This document shows, in pieces, positions 24,416 to 33,986 of a DNA stretch of 46,835 nt. Positions within the stretch are counted from its first letter, which is position 1, and the number at the start of each line of letters is the position of its first letter. The notes below the pieces were generated by a model. It was not told the DNA's origin. It did no database searches and worked only from the letters and a program-made list of their open reading frames with translations. Location: positions 1-46,835 of the forward strand of contig JAQXEU010000046.1 in NCBI GenBank assembly GCA_029250685.1, read 5' to 3'. The position numbers and the translations under genes were made by a program. The stretch is from Polaribacter sp. (lineage in GTDB: Bacteria > Bacteroidota > Bacteroidia > Flavobacteriales > Flavobacteriaceae).

Positions 24416-25708
24416 TTATTGATTCATTAAGTCTTCAATTTCGTCAGCTAAAATCGGAATATTACGCATCAAATTAAAAGGGTCTCCTTTTTCTTGAATT
24501 ACAACATCGTCTTCTAAACGAATTCCCATATTTTCTTCCGGAATGTAAATTCCAGGTTCAACCGTAAAAACCATATTTGCTTTCATTGGTGTTTTCAATG
24601 CACCATAATCATGGGTATCTAATCCCATATGGTGACTTGTTCCGTGCATGAAATACTTTTTATACGCAGGCCAATTTTTATCTTCATTTTGCACATCAGC
24701 TTTATCTATTAAACCTAAACCTAATAATTCTGATGTCATTATTTTACCAACTTCTTTATGATATTCTGCCCAAATTGTTCCAGGAATTAACATTTTTGTA
24801 GCTTCCTCTTTTACATTGTTTACAGCGTTATAAACTGCTCTTTGTCTATCAGAAAAACGACCATTAACAGGAACTGTTCGCGTCATATCAGAAGAATAAT
24901 TTGCATATTCTGCACCAACATCCATCAATAACATATCACCAGTTTTACATTGCTGATTGTTCTCTATATAATGCAACACACAAGCATTGTAACCAGAACC
25001 AATAATTGGCGTATATGCAAATCCTTTTGATCGATTTCGTAGAAACTCGTGCATAAACTCTGCTTCAATTTCATATTCCATTACGTCAGGTTTTACAAAT
25101 CCTAAAATTCTTCTAAAACCTTTTTCAGTAATATCACACGCAGTTTGTAGTAAATCTAATTCCGTTTGCTCTTTTACACCACGAATACTTTCTAAAATTG
25201 GAAAACTTTTTGCGGAATTGTGCGCCGGAAAGTTTGCTTTAATCTTTTTAATAAAACGGTCTTCTCTACTTTCTAATTCAACCGCTTGCCTGTAGTGTTC
25301 ATTCGTATTAAAGTATAACGTTTCTGCTTCGGTCATCAAATCAAAAAACACTTTATCAAAATCACTCAACCAATAGACAGTTTCAATTCCAGAAGTTTTT
25401 GTTGCTTGCGATTTATTTAATTTTGCACCTTCCCAAACTGCAATATGACCATTTGTTTCTTTCACAAAAATGACTTCTCGATGTTTTTTATCTAAGGCGT
25501 CCGGGAATAAAACTAAAATACTTTCTTCTTGATCTACACCACTTAAATAAAAAATGTCTCTATGCTGATGAAAAGGCAAAGTTGTATCTGCTCCTGTTGT
25601 AAACACATCGTTTGAATTAAAAACCGCTATAGATTTTGGTTTCATTTGAGCAATAAATTTTGCTCTATTTTTTATAAAAAGTTGATTGTCTATTAAGTGG
25701 TATTTCAT
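24416..25708 (-). CDS. pepP: Xaa-Pro aminopeptidase (aminopeptidase P)
   Basis: A 430-residue cytoplasmic M24 dimetal peptidase that removes an N-terminal residue preceding proline. The N-terminal creatinase-like domain (about 1-165) includes TTLPFHQHRDIFYLSGV. The catalytic pita-bread domain follows with metal ligands in MDVGAEYANYSSDMTRTVPV (two Asp), His in MHGTSHHMGLDTHD, Glu in TVEPGIYI and Glu in GIRLEDD. The length fits PepP. An exact TACATTTG -7 box (25731-25738) precedes it, and a strong hairpin ends it. Confidence 0.95.
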   Translation of the reverse strand: MKYHLIDNQLFIKNRAKFIAQMKPKSIAVFNSNDVFTTGADTTLPFHQHRDIFYLSGVDQEESILVLFPDALDKKHREVIFVKETNGHIAVWEGAKLNKSQATKTSGIETVYWLSDFDKVFFDLMTEAETLYFNTNEHYRQAVELESREDRFIKKIKANFPAHNSAKSFPILESIRGVKEQTELDLLQTACDITEKGFRRILGFVKPDVMEYEIEAEFMHEFLRNRSKGFAYTPIIGSGYNACVLHYIENNQQCKTGDMLLMDVGAEYANYSSDMTRTVPVNGRFSDRQRAVYNAVNNVKEEATKMLIPGTIWAEYHKEVGKIMTSELLGLGLIDKADVQNEDKNWPAYKKYFMHGTSHHMGLDTHDYGALKTPMKANMVFTVEPGIYIPEENMGIRLEDDVVIQEKGDPFNLMRNIPILADEIEDLMNQ

Positions 25709-25730
25709 AAGTCAATAGTATTTAGAAAAA

Positions 25731-25738
25731 CAAATGTA
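25731..25738 (-). promoter_or_regulatory. -7 element (TACATTTG) for pepP
   Basis: The minus strand has an exact TAnnTTTG match 22 bases before the pepP ATG; no -33 TTG at normal spacing. Confidence 0.45.
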
Positions 25739-25900
25739 GTAATTTAAACAAAGAAGATTTGCGCTTTAACTTGATAATTTTACCTTAAAATGAATGTGAT
25801 TTTTTCAAGGGTAATTGATTTTCAAATGGTTATAAAAATAAAATAAGATGAAAATTTTAAAAATAAAATTAAAAAAAATAGTTTGTTATTTATAAAACAG

Positions 25901-25908
25901 TATCTTTG
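25901..25908 (+). promoter_or_regulatory. -7 element (TATCTTTG) for the cold-shock gene
   Basis: An exact match 29 bases before the ATG. About 50 bases of A- and T-tract sequence lie just upstream, which could act as an UP-like element. The predicted leader is about 25 bases, much shorter than the long structured leader of E. coli cspA. Confidence 0.55.
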
Positions 25909-25937
25909 CAGCTAATATTATTTTAATTATTATTACA

Positions 25938-26129
25938 ATGAGTAAAGGTACAGTAAAATTTTTCAATGAATCTAAAGGATTCGGATTCATCACTGAAGAA
26001 GACAACAACAAAGAGCATTTCGTACACATTTCTGGATTAATCGATGAGATTAGAGAAGGTGATGACGTAGAATTTGACTTACAAGAAGGTAGAAAAGGAA
26101 TGAACGCAGTTAACGTAAAAGTTATCTAA
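25938..26129 (+). CDS. Cold-shock domain protein (CspA family)
   Basis: A 63-residue single OB-fold that binds single-stranded RNA and DNA and melts mRNA structure. RNP1 is SKGFGFIT (residues 12-19) and RNP2 is HFVHIS (about 29-34). Length and sequence are typical of flavobacterial Csp proteins. It is convergent with a DEAD-box RNA helicase, a functional partner class in RNA remodelling, and separated from it by a strong terminator. Confidence 0.97.
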   Translation: MSKGTVKFFNESKGFGFITEEDNNKEHFVHISGLIDEIREGDDVEFDLQEGRKGMNAVNVKVI

Positions 26130-26151
26130 GATATAAACTTTTTTTTATTAC

Positions 26152-26184
26152 AAAACGCCTATCAATTAATTTGATAGGCGTTTT
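26152..26184. terminator. Bidirectional terminator between the csp gene and the DEAD helicase gene
   Basis: Fourteen-base arms AAAACGCCTATCAA and TTGATAGGCGTTTT enclose a 5-base loop, followed by T on the plus side. The core CCTATCAA/TTGATAGG is the same as in the terminator at 23734-23763. Confidence 0.85.
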
Positions 26185-26207
26185 TACTTATATAAACTTG
26201 TCAGAAA

Positions 26208-27509
26208 TTATCTTCTTTTACTACTTTCCCTTCTAGAAGAACGATTGTCATTTCTCTTTTTGTTACTATTATTACTACTGCTTTTATTACTATTGTTAGA
26301 GCTTCTTGATTTATTTCTTGGCGTGTGATTCTTTTTTTTCGGTTTGTTAGCGTTTGGTTTACCAGGTTCAGTTGTGTTATTAGGTTCAAACCCTTCAATA
26401 ACCTCAGACTCTAATTTTTGTTTTAATATTTTTTCTATTTGTCTAACGTATTCCATTTCTTCAATACAAACTAAAGAAATCGCTTCTCCTTTTGCGCCAG
26501 CTCTACCTGTTCTACCAATTCTATGAACATAATCTTCTGGAACGTTTGGCAATTCAAAATTAATAACGTGTGGTAATAAAGGAATATCTAGACCACGAGC
26601 AGCAATATCTGTTGCTACTAAAACTCTAATATCATTCGTTTTAAATTGCGCCAAAGCTTTTGTTCTTGCTCCTTGACTTTTATTACCATGAATTGCTGCG
26701 GCAGAAATTTTACTGGCAACTAATTTTTTTGTTAATTTATTTGCTCCGTGTTTTGTTCTTGTAAAAATTAAAACCTGTTTCCAATTTCCATCAGAAATTA
26801 GTTTTGTAACTAATTCGGTTTTCTTTCCTTTATCTACTCTATATACTTTTTGAGTAACTTTTTCTGCGGTAGAATTTTCCGGAGTTGCCTCAACCAAAAC
26901 AGGATTATGAAGAATTCCGGCAGCTAATTGTTTAATTTCTTTTGAAAAAGTTGCTGAGAATAATAAGTTTTGTCTTTTTGCTGGCATCAAACTCATTATT
27001 CTTTTAATATCACGCAAAAAACCCATGTCTAACATTCTGTCTGCTTCATCCAAAACTAGAATTTCGACTCTCTTTAAAGACAATGCCCCTTGACTCTCTA
27101 AATCAAGTAATCTTCCAGGTGTTGCTACTAAAACATCTACGCCTTGTCTAATTGTTGCAATTTGAGATTTTGCTTTTACACCACCAAAAATAACTGTAGA
27201 TCTCATGTTTAAATTTGCTCCGTAATCTCTTACATTATCATAAACTTGAGCAGCTAATTCTCTTGTTGGTGTTAAGATTAAAGCTCTAATTGGTCTAAAT
27301 TTACTGCTTCTTGTAGCATCTAATATCTGTAACATTGGCAAAGTAAATCCAGCTGTTTTTCCAGTTCCTGTTTGTGCTGATGCCAGCACGTCTTTTCCTT
27401 CTAAAATTAGAGGAATAGCTTTTTCTTGAATTGGAGACGGAGTTTTATAACCTTGCTTTTCAACAGCTTTTAATAAAGCGTTGTTTAATCCTAATGATTT
27501 AAATGACAT
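26208..27509 (-). CDS. DEAD-box ATP-dependent RNA helicase (RhlE-like)
   Basis: A 433-residue cytoplasmic helicase that unwinds RNA during ribosome assembly or mRNA turnover. The motifs run in order: the Q motif ([10 protein letters not shown]), motif I AQTGTGKT (45-52), Ia PTRELA, II DEAD (154-157), III SAT (about 185), then IV-VI ending in [10 protein letters not shown]. The last 60 residues are a basic, low-complexity Ser/Asn/Lys/Arg tail (many SNNSNKS units) likely to bind RNA without sequence preference. It resembles RhlE most, but RhlE, SrmB and CsdA paralogues are hard to separate by eye. The transcript has a hairpin leader (27523-27553). Confidence 0.93.
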   Translation of the reverse strand: MSFKSLGLNNALLKAVEKQGYKTPSPIQEKAIPLILEGKDVLASAQTGTGKTAGFTLPMLQILDATRSSKFRPIRALILTPTRELAAQVYDNVRDYGANLNMRSTVIFGGVKAKSQIATIRQGVDVLVATPGRLLDLESQGALSLKRVEILVLDEADRMLDMGFLRDIKRIMSLMPAKRQNLLFSATFSKEIKQLAAGILHNPVLVEATPENSTAEKVTQKVYRVDKGKKTELVTKLISDGNWKQVLIFTRTKHGANKLTKKLVASKISAAAIHGNKSQGARTKALAQFKTNDIRVLVATDIAARGLDIPLLPHVINFELPNVPEDYVHRIGRTGRAGAKGEAISLVCIEEMEYVRQIEKILKQKLESEVIEGFEPNNTTEPGKPNANKPKKKNHTPRNKSRSSNNSNKSSSNNSNKKRNDNRSSRRESSKRR

Positions 27510-27522
27510 AGACTTGTTTTAC

Positions 27523-27553
27523 AAAATGACTAATGGAGGTAAAATGTCATTTT
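27523..27553 (-). promoter_or_regulatory. Hairpin in the helicase mRNA leader
   Basis: Perfect 8-bp arms AAAATGAC and GTCATTTT enclose a 15-base loop which, in the mRNA sense, contains CCUCC. It lies between the promoter box at 27565-27572 and the ATG at 27509, so it would be in the leader. It may tune translation; this is unproven. Confidence 0.4.
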
Positions 27554-27564
27554 AAGAATTTAGG

Positions 27565-27572
27565 CAAAGATA
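27565..27572 (-). promoter_or_regulatory. -7 element (TATCTTTG) for the DEAD helicase gene
   Basis: The minus strand carries an exact TAnnTTTG match 55 bases before the ATG, predicting a leader of roughly 50 bases. Confidence 0.5.
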
Positions 27573-27683
27573 CATTGAATTCTAATGGTTATGATAACAT
27601 TTTGTTAAAAGTAAAAACTTCATCCCTTGATTTTTTTGTTATCTCTTTTACAAATAGTAACTTGAGCCACCAAACAACTAACC

Positions 27684-30512
27684 ATGAAAAAAATCACTAC
27701 TTTTTTTGCAGCTTTACTAGTTACATTCTCAATTAATGGGCAGCAGGCTACAACTGCAAATCAAATTGAAAACGCATTAAATCAAAAAGATGCTTTAACC
27801 AAAAATTCTATTGTAAAAAACATTGAATTTACAAACATTGGACCAACTGTAATGAGTGGTCGTGTAGTAGATATTGATGTAAATCCTAACAACACAAACG
27901 AGTTTTATGTTGGTTATGCTTCAGGGGGATTATGGTACACAAATAACAATGGAACTTCTTTTACACCAATAATGGATAATTCGCCAACCCAAAATGTTGG
28001 AGACATTGCTATCGATTGGAAAAACGGTACTATTTGGGTTGGAACTGGAGAAAGCAATTCTTCTCGTTCTTCTTATTCTGGAATTGGAATTTTAAAATCA
28101 AATGATAAAGGTAAAACTTGGCAACATGTTGGTTTATCAGATTCACATCATATTGGAAGAATTATCATCAACAAAAACAATCCTAACGAAGTAGTTATTG
28201 GGGTAATCGGTCATTTATATTCTAAAAATAAACAACGTGGAATTTACAAAACTACGGATGGTGGTAAAACATGGAAAAACACATTGTTTATTGATGACAT
28301 GACTGGAATTATTGACATCAGTGTTTCTCCTAAAAATCCAAAAGTAATGTATGCTGCTTCTTGGGAAAGAATGAGAAAAGCGTGGGATTTTGATGGTGAT
28401 GGAAATGGTTCTGCTATATATAAATCTACAAACAGTGGAACATCTTGGACAAAAATGACAACAAAAGGAAAAGGTTTTCCTGTTGGAACTGGTGTTGGAA
28501 GAATTGGTTTAGCGGCATTTAATGATAATATTGTATATGCTTTTTTAGACAATCAATTTAGAAGACCAGCGACCGCAAAAAAACCCGGAAGTGGAATTCA
28601 AAAAGATGATTTTAAAACAATGTCTGTTTCAGATTTCATGAAATTAGACAACAAACAATTAAATAATTATTTAAGAAGTAATCGTTTCGACAGAAAAGAT
28701 ACTGCTGCTTCGGTTAAAGCCTCTGTTAAAAACGGAACCGTTAAACCAAGTCATTTAGCAACGTATTTAGAAGATGCAAACTCTATGTTATTCAATTCTC
28801 CAGTAATTGGAGCTGAGCTTTATAAATCTACAAACGGTGGTAAATCTTGGAAAAAAACGCATAAAGGATATTTAGACGGCGTGTATAGCTCTTACGGGTA
28901 TTACTTCGGAATTATGGGTGTAAGTCAACTAGATCAAAACAAAGTTTATATTGGTGGAGTTCCATTGTTGAAATCTAACGATGGCGGAAAAAGCTTTGAA
29001 AATATTGGTGGCGCAGGCGTGCATTCGGATCATCAAGCAATTTGGGTAAATCCTAATAAATTAGGGCATATTGTAAACGGAAATGATGGTGGAATCAACA
29101 TTACTTTTGATGATGGAAAAAACTGGTCAAAAAACAATCCACACGCAGTTGGTCAATTTTATGCAATCAATGTAGATAATAAAAAGCCATACAATGTATA
29201 TGGTGGATTGCAAGACAATGGTGTTTGGTATGGACCGAGTAATTATCGTTTTTCTACAAGCTGGAAAGGTAGCGGAAGCTATGCTTATAAAAGAATTGGA
29301 GGTGGTGACGGAATGCAAGTTCAGATAGATTCTAGAGACAATGAAACTGTTTATTCTGGTTCTCAATTTGGATACTATTTCCGATTAAACTTAAAAACTG
29401 GTAAACGAATTTCTATTCATCCAAAGCATCAATTAGGGGATTCTCCTTATCGTTATAATTGGCAAACACCAATTTTATTATCGCCACACAATCAAGATAT
29501 TTTATACATGGGCGCAAATAAATTATTACGCTCTATGGATCAAGGAGCAACTTTTGATGTGATTTCTGACGACTTAACAACTGGCGGTAAAAAAGGAAAT
29601 GTACCTTATGGAACGTTGGCTTCGATCTCTGAAAGCCCTTTTCAATTTGGTTTGATTTATACGGGTTCTGATGATGGATTAATTCACATTACAAAAGATG
29701 GTGGAAATTCTTGGAAAAACATCACTGGAAACCTTCCTAAAAATTTATGGGTAAGTAGAGTTATTGCATCAAAATTCAAAAAAGAAAGAGTGTATGCAAC
29801 TTTAAATGGTTACAGATCTGATGATTTCACTTCATATGTATTTATGTCTGATAATTACGGAACAACATGGAAAAATATTGGAAATAACATTCCAGCTTCT
29901 GCTGTTAATGTAATTAAAGAAGACTCAAAAAACGAAAAACTATTATTTGTTGGTACAGATAATGGCTTATATGCAACTTTTAATAATGGTTCTTCTTGGC
30001 ATCCATTTAGTAACGGGTTTCCAAATGTTGCAGTTCACGATTTAGTAATTCAAGAAAGAGAAAACGATTTAGTTGTTGGTACTCATGGAAGAAGTATTTA
30101 TAAAACCAATATTTCTAGATTGCAAAACTTTGACACCTATAGCTCTAAAAGCATACATGTTTTTAAAATTGCTAGTATTCGTTCTTCTTCAAGATGGGGA
30201 AGTTCAAGGAGTCAATGGTCAACTGCAATTACTCCAAAAACTTCAATTAATATCTTTTCTAATTCAGCAAAAAATGCAACCATTACAATCAGATCTAAAA
30301 ATGTAGTTGTAAACACAATGTCTGTAAAATTAGACAAAGGTATTAATACATTTTCATATGATCTTTCTTTTTCTAAAAACGGAAAGAAAGCTTTTGAAAA
30401 AGCAAACAAGAAATCGAAGTTAAGAGCTGCTCAAAATGGTGCTTATTATTTACCAAAAGGAAAATATACTATTAGTATTAGCGGTCAAAAGCAAACATTA
30501 GAAATAAAATAA
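27684..30512 (+). CDS. Secreted BNR/Asp-box repeat protein (sortilin/VPS10-like beta-propeller)
   Basis: A 942-residue exported protein with a signal peptide at about residues 1-19 (MKKITTFFAALLVTFSINGQ). At least nine Asp-box turns of the S/T-x-D-x-G-x-T/S-W type are visible, including SNDKGKTW, TTDGGKTW, STNSGTSW, STNGGKSW, TKDGGNSW and SDNYGTTW, spread from about residue 140 to 770, giving one large or two linked beta-propellers. The end (about 830-942) is a beta-sandwich with PKGKYTISISG. Such proteins are often labelled glycosyl hydrolase, but no catalytic residues can be read; binding or peptide processing are equally possible. It stands alone, divergent from the helicase. Confidence 0.85.
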   Translation: MKKITTFFAALLVTFSINGQQATTANQIENALNQKDALTKNSIVKNIEFTNIGPTVMSGRVVDIDVNPNNTNEFYVGYASGGLWYTNNNGTSFTPIMDNSPTQNVGDIAIDWKNGTIWVGTGESNSSRSSYSGIGILKSNDKGKTWQHVGLSDSHHIGRIIINKNNPNEVVIGVIGHLYSKNKQRGIYKTTDGGKTWKNTLFIDDMTGIIDISVSPKNPKVMYAASWERMRKAWDFDGDGNGSAIYKSTNSGTSWTKMTTKGKGFPVGTGVGRIGLAAFNDNIVYAFLDNQFRRPATAKKPGSGIQKDDFKTMSVSDFMKLDNKQLNNYLRSNRFDRKDTAASVKASVKNGTVKPSHLATYLEDANSMLFNSPVIGAELYKSTNGGKSWKKTHKGYLDGVYSSYGYYFGIMGVSQLDQNKVYIGGVPLLKSNDGGKSFENIGGAGVHSDHQAIWVNPNKLGHIVNGNDGGINITFDDGKNWSKNNPHAVGQFYAINVDNKKPYNVYGGLQDNGVWYGPSNYRFSTSWKGSGSYAYKRIGGGDGMQVQIDSRDNETVYSGSQFGYYFRLNLKTGKRISIHPKHQLGDSPYRYNWQTPILLSPHNQDILYMGANKLLRSMDQGATFDVISDDLTTGGKKGNVPYGTLASISESPFQFGLIYTGSDDGLIHITKDGGNSWKNITGNLPKNLWVSRVIASKFKKERVYATLNGYRSDDFTSYVFMSDNYGTTWKNIGNNIPASAVNVIKEDSKNEKLLFVGTDNGLYATFNNGSSWHPFSNGFPNVAVHDLVIQERENDLVVGTHGRSIYKTNISRLQNFDTYSSKSIHVFKIASIRSSSRWGSSRSQWSTAITPKTSINIFSNSAKNATITIRSKNVVVNTMSVKLDKGINTFSYDLSFSKNGKKAFEKANKKSKLRAAQNGAYYLPKGKYTISISGQKQTLEIK

Positions 30513-30549
30513 TTAAAATTCTTTTTTAAGAACTAAAAATAGAAATCAG

Positions 30550-30557
30550 TACTTTTA
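30550..30557 (+). promoter_or_regulatory. -7-like element (TACTTTTA) for the secreted DUF6973-like gene
   Basis: A TAnnTTTA box ends four bases before the ATG at 30562. It sits in the same 11-base context, AGTACTTTTAT, found before the M28 peptidase gene. Confidence 0.3.
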
Positions 30558-30561
30558 TCAC

Positions 30562-31176
30562 ATGAAAAAGGTACTGATTTTTTATTGGGTGATTTTTAGT
30601 ATTCAGGGATACTCTCAATCTAATTGGCAACAGTTCAAAAAATTGTCTTGTTCAGAAAAAACTTGGACAGTTTTTCATGTTTTTAAAGCAAAAAAAGCTT
30701 TTGAAATTTCTAAAGAAGCACAAAGAGTGGCAGATTCCGTTGCTAAAACTCCTTTATTAGATGGTGATAAAAGTGGTGGACAAGTAGATGCGTTCCGTCA
30801 CACTTATTGGATGGCGCGTTTGCGTCAAGAAATAGGAAAAGGTGCTGCAAGAAGATTAGGGAAGGCCCACGAAAAAACCAATTATCAACAATACAAAAAG
30901 AATAAATTAGAGGATGGCGAACAACCAGATGAAGTTTCTTCAGAAATGGATTTATTTAATAATGATGTAGGCTTAACTTATACCAAAAAAAATCTTCCAC
31001 ACCCAAGAAATGGCTTAATTTACAGCATTGTAAATGGCATTTTAGCCGGTAAAAACAGAATCATTAAGAAAGATAAAAATAGGAACTATTTAACTTGTGA
31101 TGATGAAATTATTTCTAAAAAATCGCTCAGAGGAAAATGGCAAAACAACAAGTGTTTGATTGATTCTAAATCATAA
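30562..31176 (+). CDS. Secreted DUF6973-like protein
   Basis: A 204-residue protein with a signal peptide at about residues 1-19 (MKKVLIFYWVIFSIQGYSQS). The core motif is GGQVDAFRHTYWMARLRQEI followed by GKAHEKTNY and SSEMDLFNNDVGLTY. This D-A-F-R-H-x-Y-W ... A-H-E ... M-D-L-x-N-N pattern is what I associate with the DUF6973 domain. The conserved His, Asp and Glu residues suggest a metal site, but no activity is established. It sits between the BNR protein and sdhC on the same strand, with its own promoter-like box. Confidence 0.7.
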   Translation: MKKVLIFYWVIFSIQGYSQSNWQQFKKLSCSEKTWTVFHVFKAKKAFEISKEAQRVADSVAKTPLLDGDKSGGQVDAFRHTYWMARLRQEIGKGAARRLGKAHEKTNYQQYKKNKLEDGEQPDEVSSEMDLFNNDVGLTYTKKNLPHPRNGLIYSIVNGILAGKNRIIKKDKNRNYLTCDDEIISKKSLRGKWQNNKCLIDSKS

Positions 31177-31220
31177 TTATTTAAATGAGTTCTAAATACT
31201 ACAGAAAACAAAAAACTTGT

Positions 31221-31251
31221 TTGTTTTAACTACTCAATAGCCGTAAATTTG
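31221..31251 (+). promoter_or_regulatory. Promoter of sdhCAB (TTG-N20-TAAATTTG)
   Basis: An exact -7 box TAAATTTG (31244-31251) with a TTG (31221-31223) 20 bases upstream, the full Bacteroidota arrangement. It lies 23 bases before the sdhC start codon. Confidence 0.65.
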
Positions 31252-31274
31252 TACTAACAATTAACTAATAAAAA

Positions 31275-31952
31275 ATGGGCGGAATACTAAATTCTTCAAT
31301 TGCTAGAAAGTTTGCCATGGCGCTTTCGGCTTTCTTTTTAATGTTTTTCTTATTACAACACTTTGTAATAAATGTAACTTCAATATTTCCTAACAATGGT
31401 AAAACCTTTAATGAGTTGTCTCATTTTATGGGAACAAACCCGTTAATTCAATATGTAATGCAACCAATTTTAATTTTTGGTGTAGTTTTTCATTTTGTTA
31501 TGGGTTTTATTTTAGAACTTAAAAATAATAGTGCAAGAAAAATAAAATATGCTAAAAACAACGGAGGAGCCAATTCTACTTGGATGAGTAGAAATATGGT
31601 TTGGTCTGGATTGGCAATTTTAGCTTTTATCGTTTTGCATTTTATTGATTTTTGGTTTCCAGAAATCAATACAAAATTTATTCAAGGAGATTGGTCTGGA
31701 ATGCATGATGGACAATTAAGATATTTTCACGAATTACAAGAGAAATTTGTAAGTCCAGCAAGAGTTGCTGCATATGTTGTAGCATTTGTCTTTTTAGCAT
31801 TACACTTATTACACGGATTTAACTCAGCTTTTCAATCAGTTGGAGCAAACAATAAATATACTAAAGGGTTGAAAACTTTTGGTAAACTATATGCGATCTT
31901 AATTCCTTTAGGATTTGTTGTTATTGCATTATTTCATCATTTCAATCACTAA
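31275..31952 (+). CDS. sdhC: Succinate dehydrogenase cytochrome b subunit
   Basis: A 225-residue membrane anchor with five hydrophobic helices. Histidines in helix context (LLQHFVINVTS, FHFVMGFI, VLHFIDFW and LHLLHGFNSAFQS) suit di-haem b ligation, as in the fused-type B anchors (TIGR02046-like) of Bacteroidota and epsilonproteobacteria. It binds quinone and passes electrons from SdhB to the membrane pool. It is the first gene of sdhCAB, 12 bases before sdhA, behind a good promoter. The single anchor gene explains the absence of sdhD. Confidence 0.94.
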   Translation: MGGILNSSIARKFAMALSAFFLMFFLLQHFVINVTSIFPNNGKTFNELSHFMGTNPLIQYVMQPILIFGVVFHFVMGFILELKNNSARKIKYAKNNGGANSTWMSRNMVWSGLAILAFIVLHFIDFWFPEINTKFIQGDWSGMHDGQLRYFHELQEKFVSPARVAAYVVAFVFLALHLLHGFNSAFQSVGANNKYTKGLKTFGKLYAILIPLGFVVIALFHHFNH

Positions 31953-31964
31953 TACGAAACGAGT

Positions 31965-33977
31965 ATGGCTTTAGATTCAAAAACACCAAAAGGTCCATTA
32001 AAAGATAAATGGACAGATTATAAAAATCATATCGATTTAGTAAATCCTGCGAACAAACGTAATATAGACATTATAGTTGTTGGAACAGGTTTAGCTGGGG
32101 GTTCTGCTTCTGCAACTTTAGCAGAATTAGGATACAATGTAAAAGCATTTGCATATCAAGATTCTCCCCGTAGAGCACACTCAATTGCTGCACAAGGAGG
32201 AATCAATGCTGCAAAAAATTATCAAGGTGATGGTGATTCTTTTTACCGATTATTTTATGATACTGTAAAAGGAGGAGATTACCGTTCAAGAGAAGCAAAC
32301 GTATATCGTTTGGCTGAAGTTTCTGCAAATATCATTGATCAATGTGTTGCACAAGGAGTTCCTTTTGCACGTGACTATGGTGGTTTGTTAGATAACCGTT
32401 CTTTTGGTGGAGTTTTAGTTTCTAGAACTTTTTATGCTAAAGGACAAACAGGGCAACAACTATTATTAGGTGCATATTCTGCAATGAACCGTCAAATTGC
32501 TCGTGGTAAGATTGAAATGTTTAACAGACACGAAATGTTAGACGTAGTTATTGTTGATGGGAAAGCAAGAGGAATTATTGCAAGAAACCTAGTAACAGGA
32601 GAGATTGAAAGACATTCTGCCCATGCGGTAGTAATTGCTTCTGGAGGATATGGAAATGTATATTTCTTATCAACAAATGCGATGGGTTCTAATGCAACAG
32701 CCGCATGGAAAATTCATAAAAAAGGAGCTTATTTTGCAAATCCTTGTTATACACAAATTCACCCAACTTGTATTCCACGCTCTGGAGATTATCAATCGAA
32801 ATTAACGTTGATGTCAGAATCATTACGAAATGATGGTCGTATTTGGGTTCCAAAAAACTTAGACGATGTAATGGCAATTCGTGAAGGAAAGAAAAAACCT
32901 ACCGATTTATCAGAAGACGAAAGAGATTATTATTTAGAAAGAAGATATCCTGCATTTGGTAATTTAGTTCCACGTGATGTTGCATCAAGAGCAGCAAAAG
33001 AACGTTGTGATGCTGGTTACGGAGTAAATGCAACAGGAGAAGCTGTTTATTTAGATTTTGCATCGGCAATTAAACGCTACGGGACAGAACAATCTAAGAT
33101 TCATAATATATCAAATCCTTCTGAAACTAAAATATACGAATTAGGTCAAGCAATTATTGAGGCTAAATATGGTAACTTATTTCAGATGTACAATAAAATT
33201 GTAGATGAAGATCCTTATAGAACTCCTATGATGATTTATCCTGCTGTTCACTACACAATGGGTGGTGTTTGGGTTGATTACAACTTAATGACAACTGTTG
33301 AAGGTCTATATTGCTTAGGGGAAGCAAATTTCTCTGACCATGGAGCTAACCGATTAGGAGCTTCTGCATTAATGCAAGGTTTATCTGATGGGTATTTTGT
33401 TTTACCTTATACCATTGGAGATTATTTATCTAATGATATTCGTACTGGAAAAATTTCTACAGATACAGAAGAATTTGAAGAAGCAGAAAAAGAAGTTGCA
33501 GAACGTATTAAGTTTTTCATTAATAATAAAGGAGAGCATTCTGTAGATTATTACCACAAAAAATTAGGAAAAATTATGTGGGATAAATGTGGGATGTCTC
33601 GTAATGAGCAAGGTTTAAAAGAAGCAATGGTTGAAATTAAAGCATTACGTGAAGATTTCTGGAAAAACGTAAATGTTCCTGGAGATGCTAACGAAATGAA
33701 TCCTGAATTAGAAAAAGCAGGTCGTGTAGCAGATTTCTTAGAATTAGGAGAACTGTTTGCAAAGGACGCATTAGACAGAAACGAATCTTGTGGAGGTCAC
33801 TTTAGAGAAGAGTCTGCTGAATTAGATGGACCACAAAAAGGAGAAGCAAAACGTAACGATAAAGATTATGCTTATGTTTCTGCTTGGGAATACAAAGGTG
33901 AACCTGCAGATGCAGTTTTACATAAAGAAGAGTTAGAGTTTAACGATATTGAATTAAAACAACGTTCATACAAATAA
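31965..33977 (+). CDS. sdhA: Succinate dehydrogenase flavoprotein subunit
   Basis: A 670-residue peripheral membrane subunit that oxidises succinate to fumarate in the TCA cycle. The FAD-binding dinucleotide fold starts at about residue 36 ([19 protein letters not shown]). The flavin-linking His is in [16 protein letters not shown], and the active-site region includes [11 protein letters not shown] and the late [22 protein letters not shown]. The C-terminal domain has [12 protein letters not shown]. Length fits the Bacteroidota form. It lies between sdhC and sdhB with gaps of 12 and 9 bases. Confidence 0.98.
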   Translation: MALDSKTPKGPLKDKWTDYKNHIDLVNPANKRNIDIIVVGTGLAGGSASATLAELGYNVKAFAYQDSPRRAHSIAAQGGINAAKNYQGDGDSFYRLFYDTVKGGDYRSREANVYRLAEVSANIIDQCVAQGVPFARDYGGLLDNRSFGGVLVSRTFYAKGQTGQQLLLGAYSAMNRQIARGKIEMFNRHEMLDVVIVDGKARGIIARNLVTGEIERHSAHAVVIASGGYGNVYFLSTNAMGSNATAAWKIHKKGAYFANPCYTQIHPTCIPRSGDYQSKLTLMSESLRNDGRIWVPKNLDDVMAIREGKKKPTDLSEDERDYYLERRYPAFGNLVPRDVASRAAKERCDAGYGVNATGEAVYLDFASAIKRYGTEQSKIHNISNPSETKIYELGQAIIEAKYGNLFQMYNKIVDEDPYRTPMMIYPAVHYTMGGVWVDYNLMTTVEGLYCLGEANFSDHGANRLGASALMQGLSDGYFVLPYTIGDYLSNDIRTGKISTDTEEFEEAEKEVAERIKFFINNKGEHSVDYYHKKLGKIMWDKCGMSRNEQGLKEAMVEIKALREDFWKNVNVPGDANEMNPELEKAGRVADFLELGELFAKDALDRNESCGGHFREESAELDGPQKGEAKRNDKDYAYVSAWEYKGEPADAVLHKEELEFNDIELKQRSYK

Positions 33978-33986
33978 AAAGATATT

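Noticed and set aside
27533..27736. Plus-strand ORF beginning with a GGAGGT-like stretch upstream of the BNR protein gene
   Set aside because: It overlaps the start of the real secreted protein in another frame, its sequence is low-complexity, and the GGAGG is the complement of the helicase leader loop; there is no independent support for coding.
30400..30512. Possible type IX secretion C-terminal signal on the BNR protein
   Set aside because: The end (PKGKYTISISGQ...) superficially resembles a CTD, but the preceding stretch fits the usual C-terminal beta-sandwich of sortilin-like Bacteroidota proteins, and the normal CTD motif order is missing.
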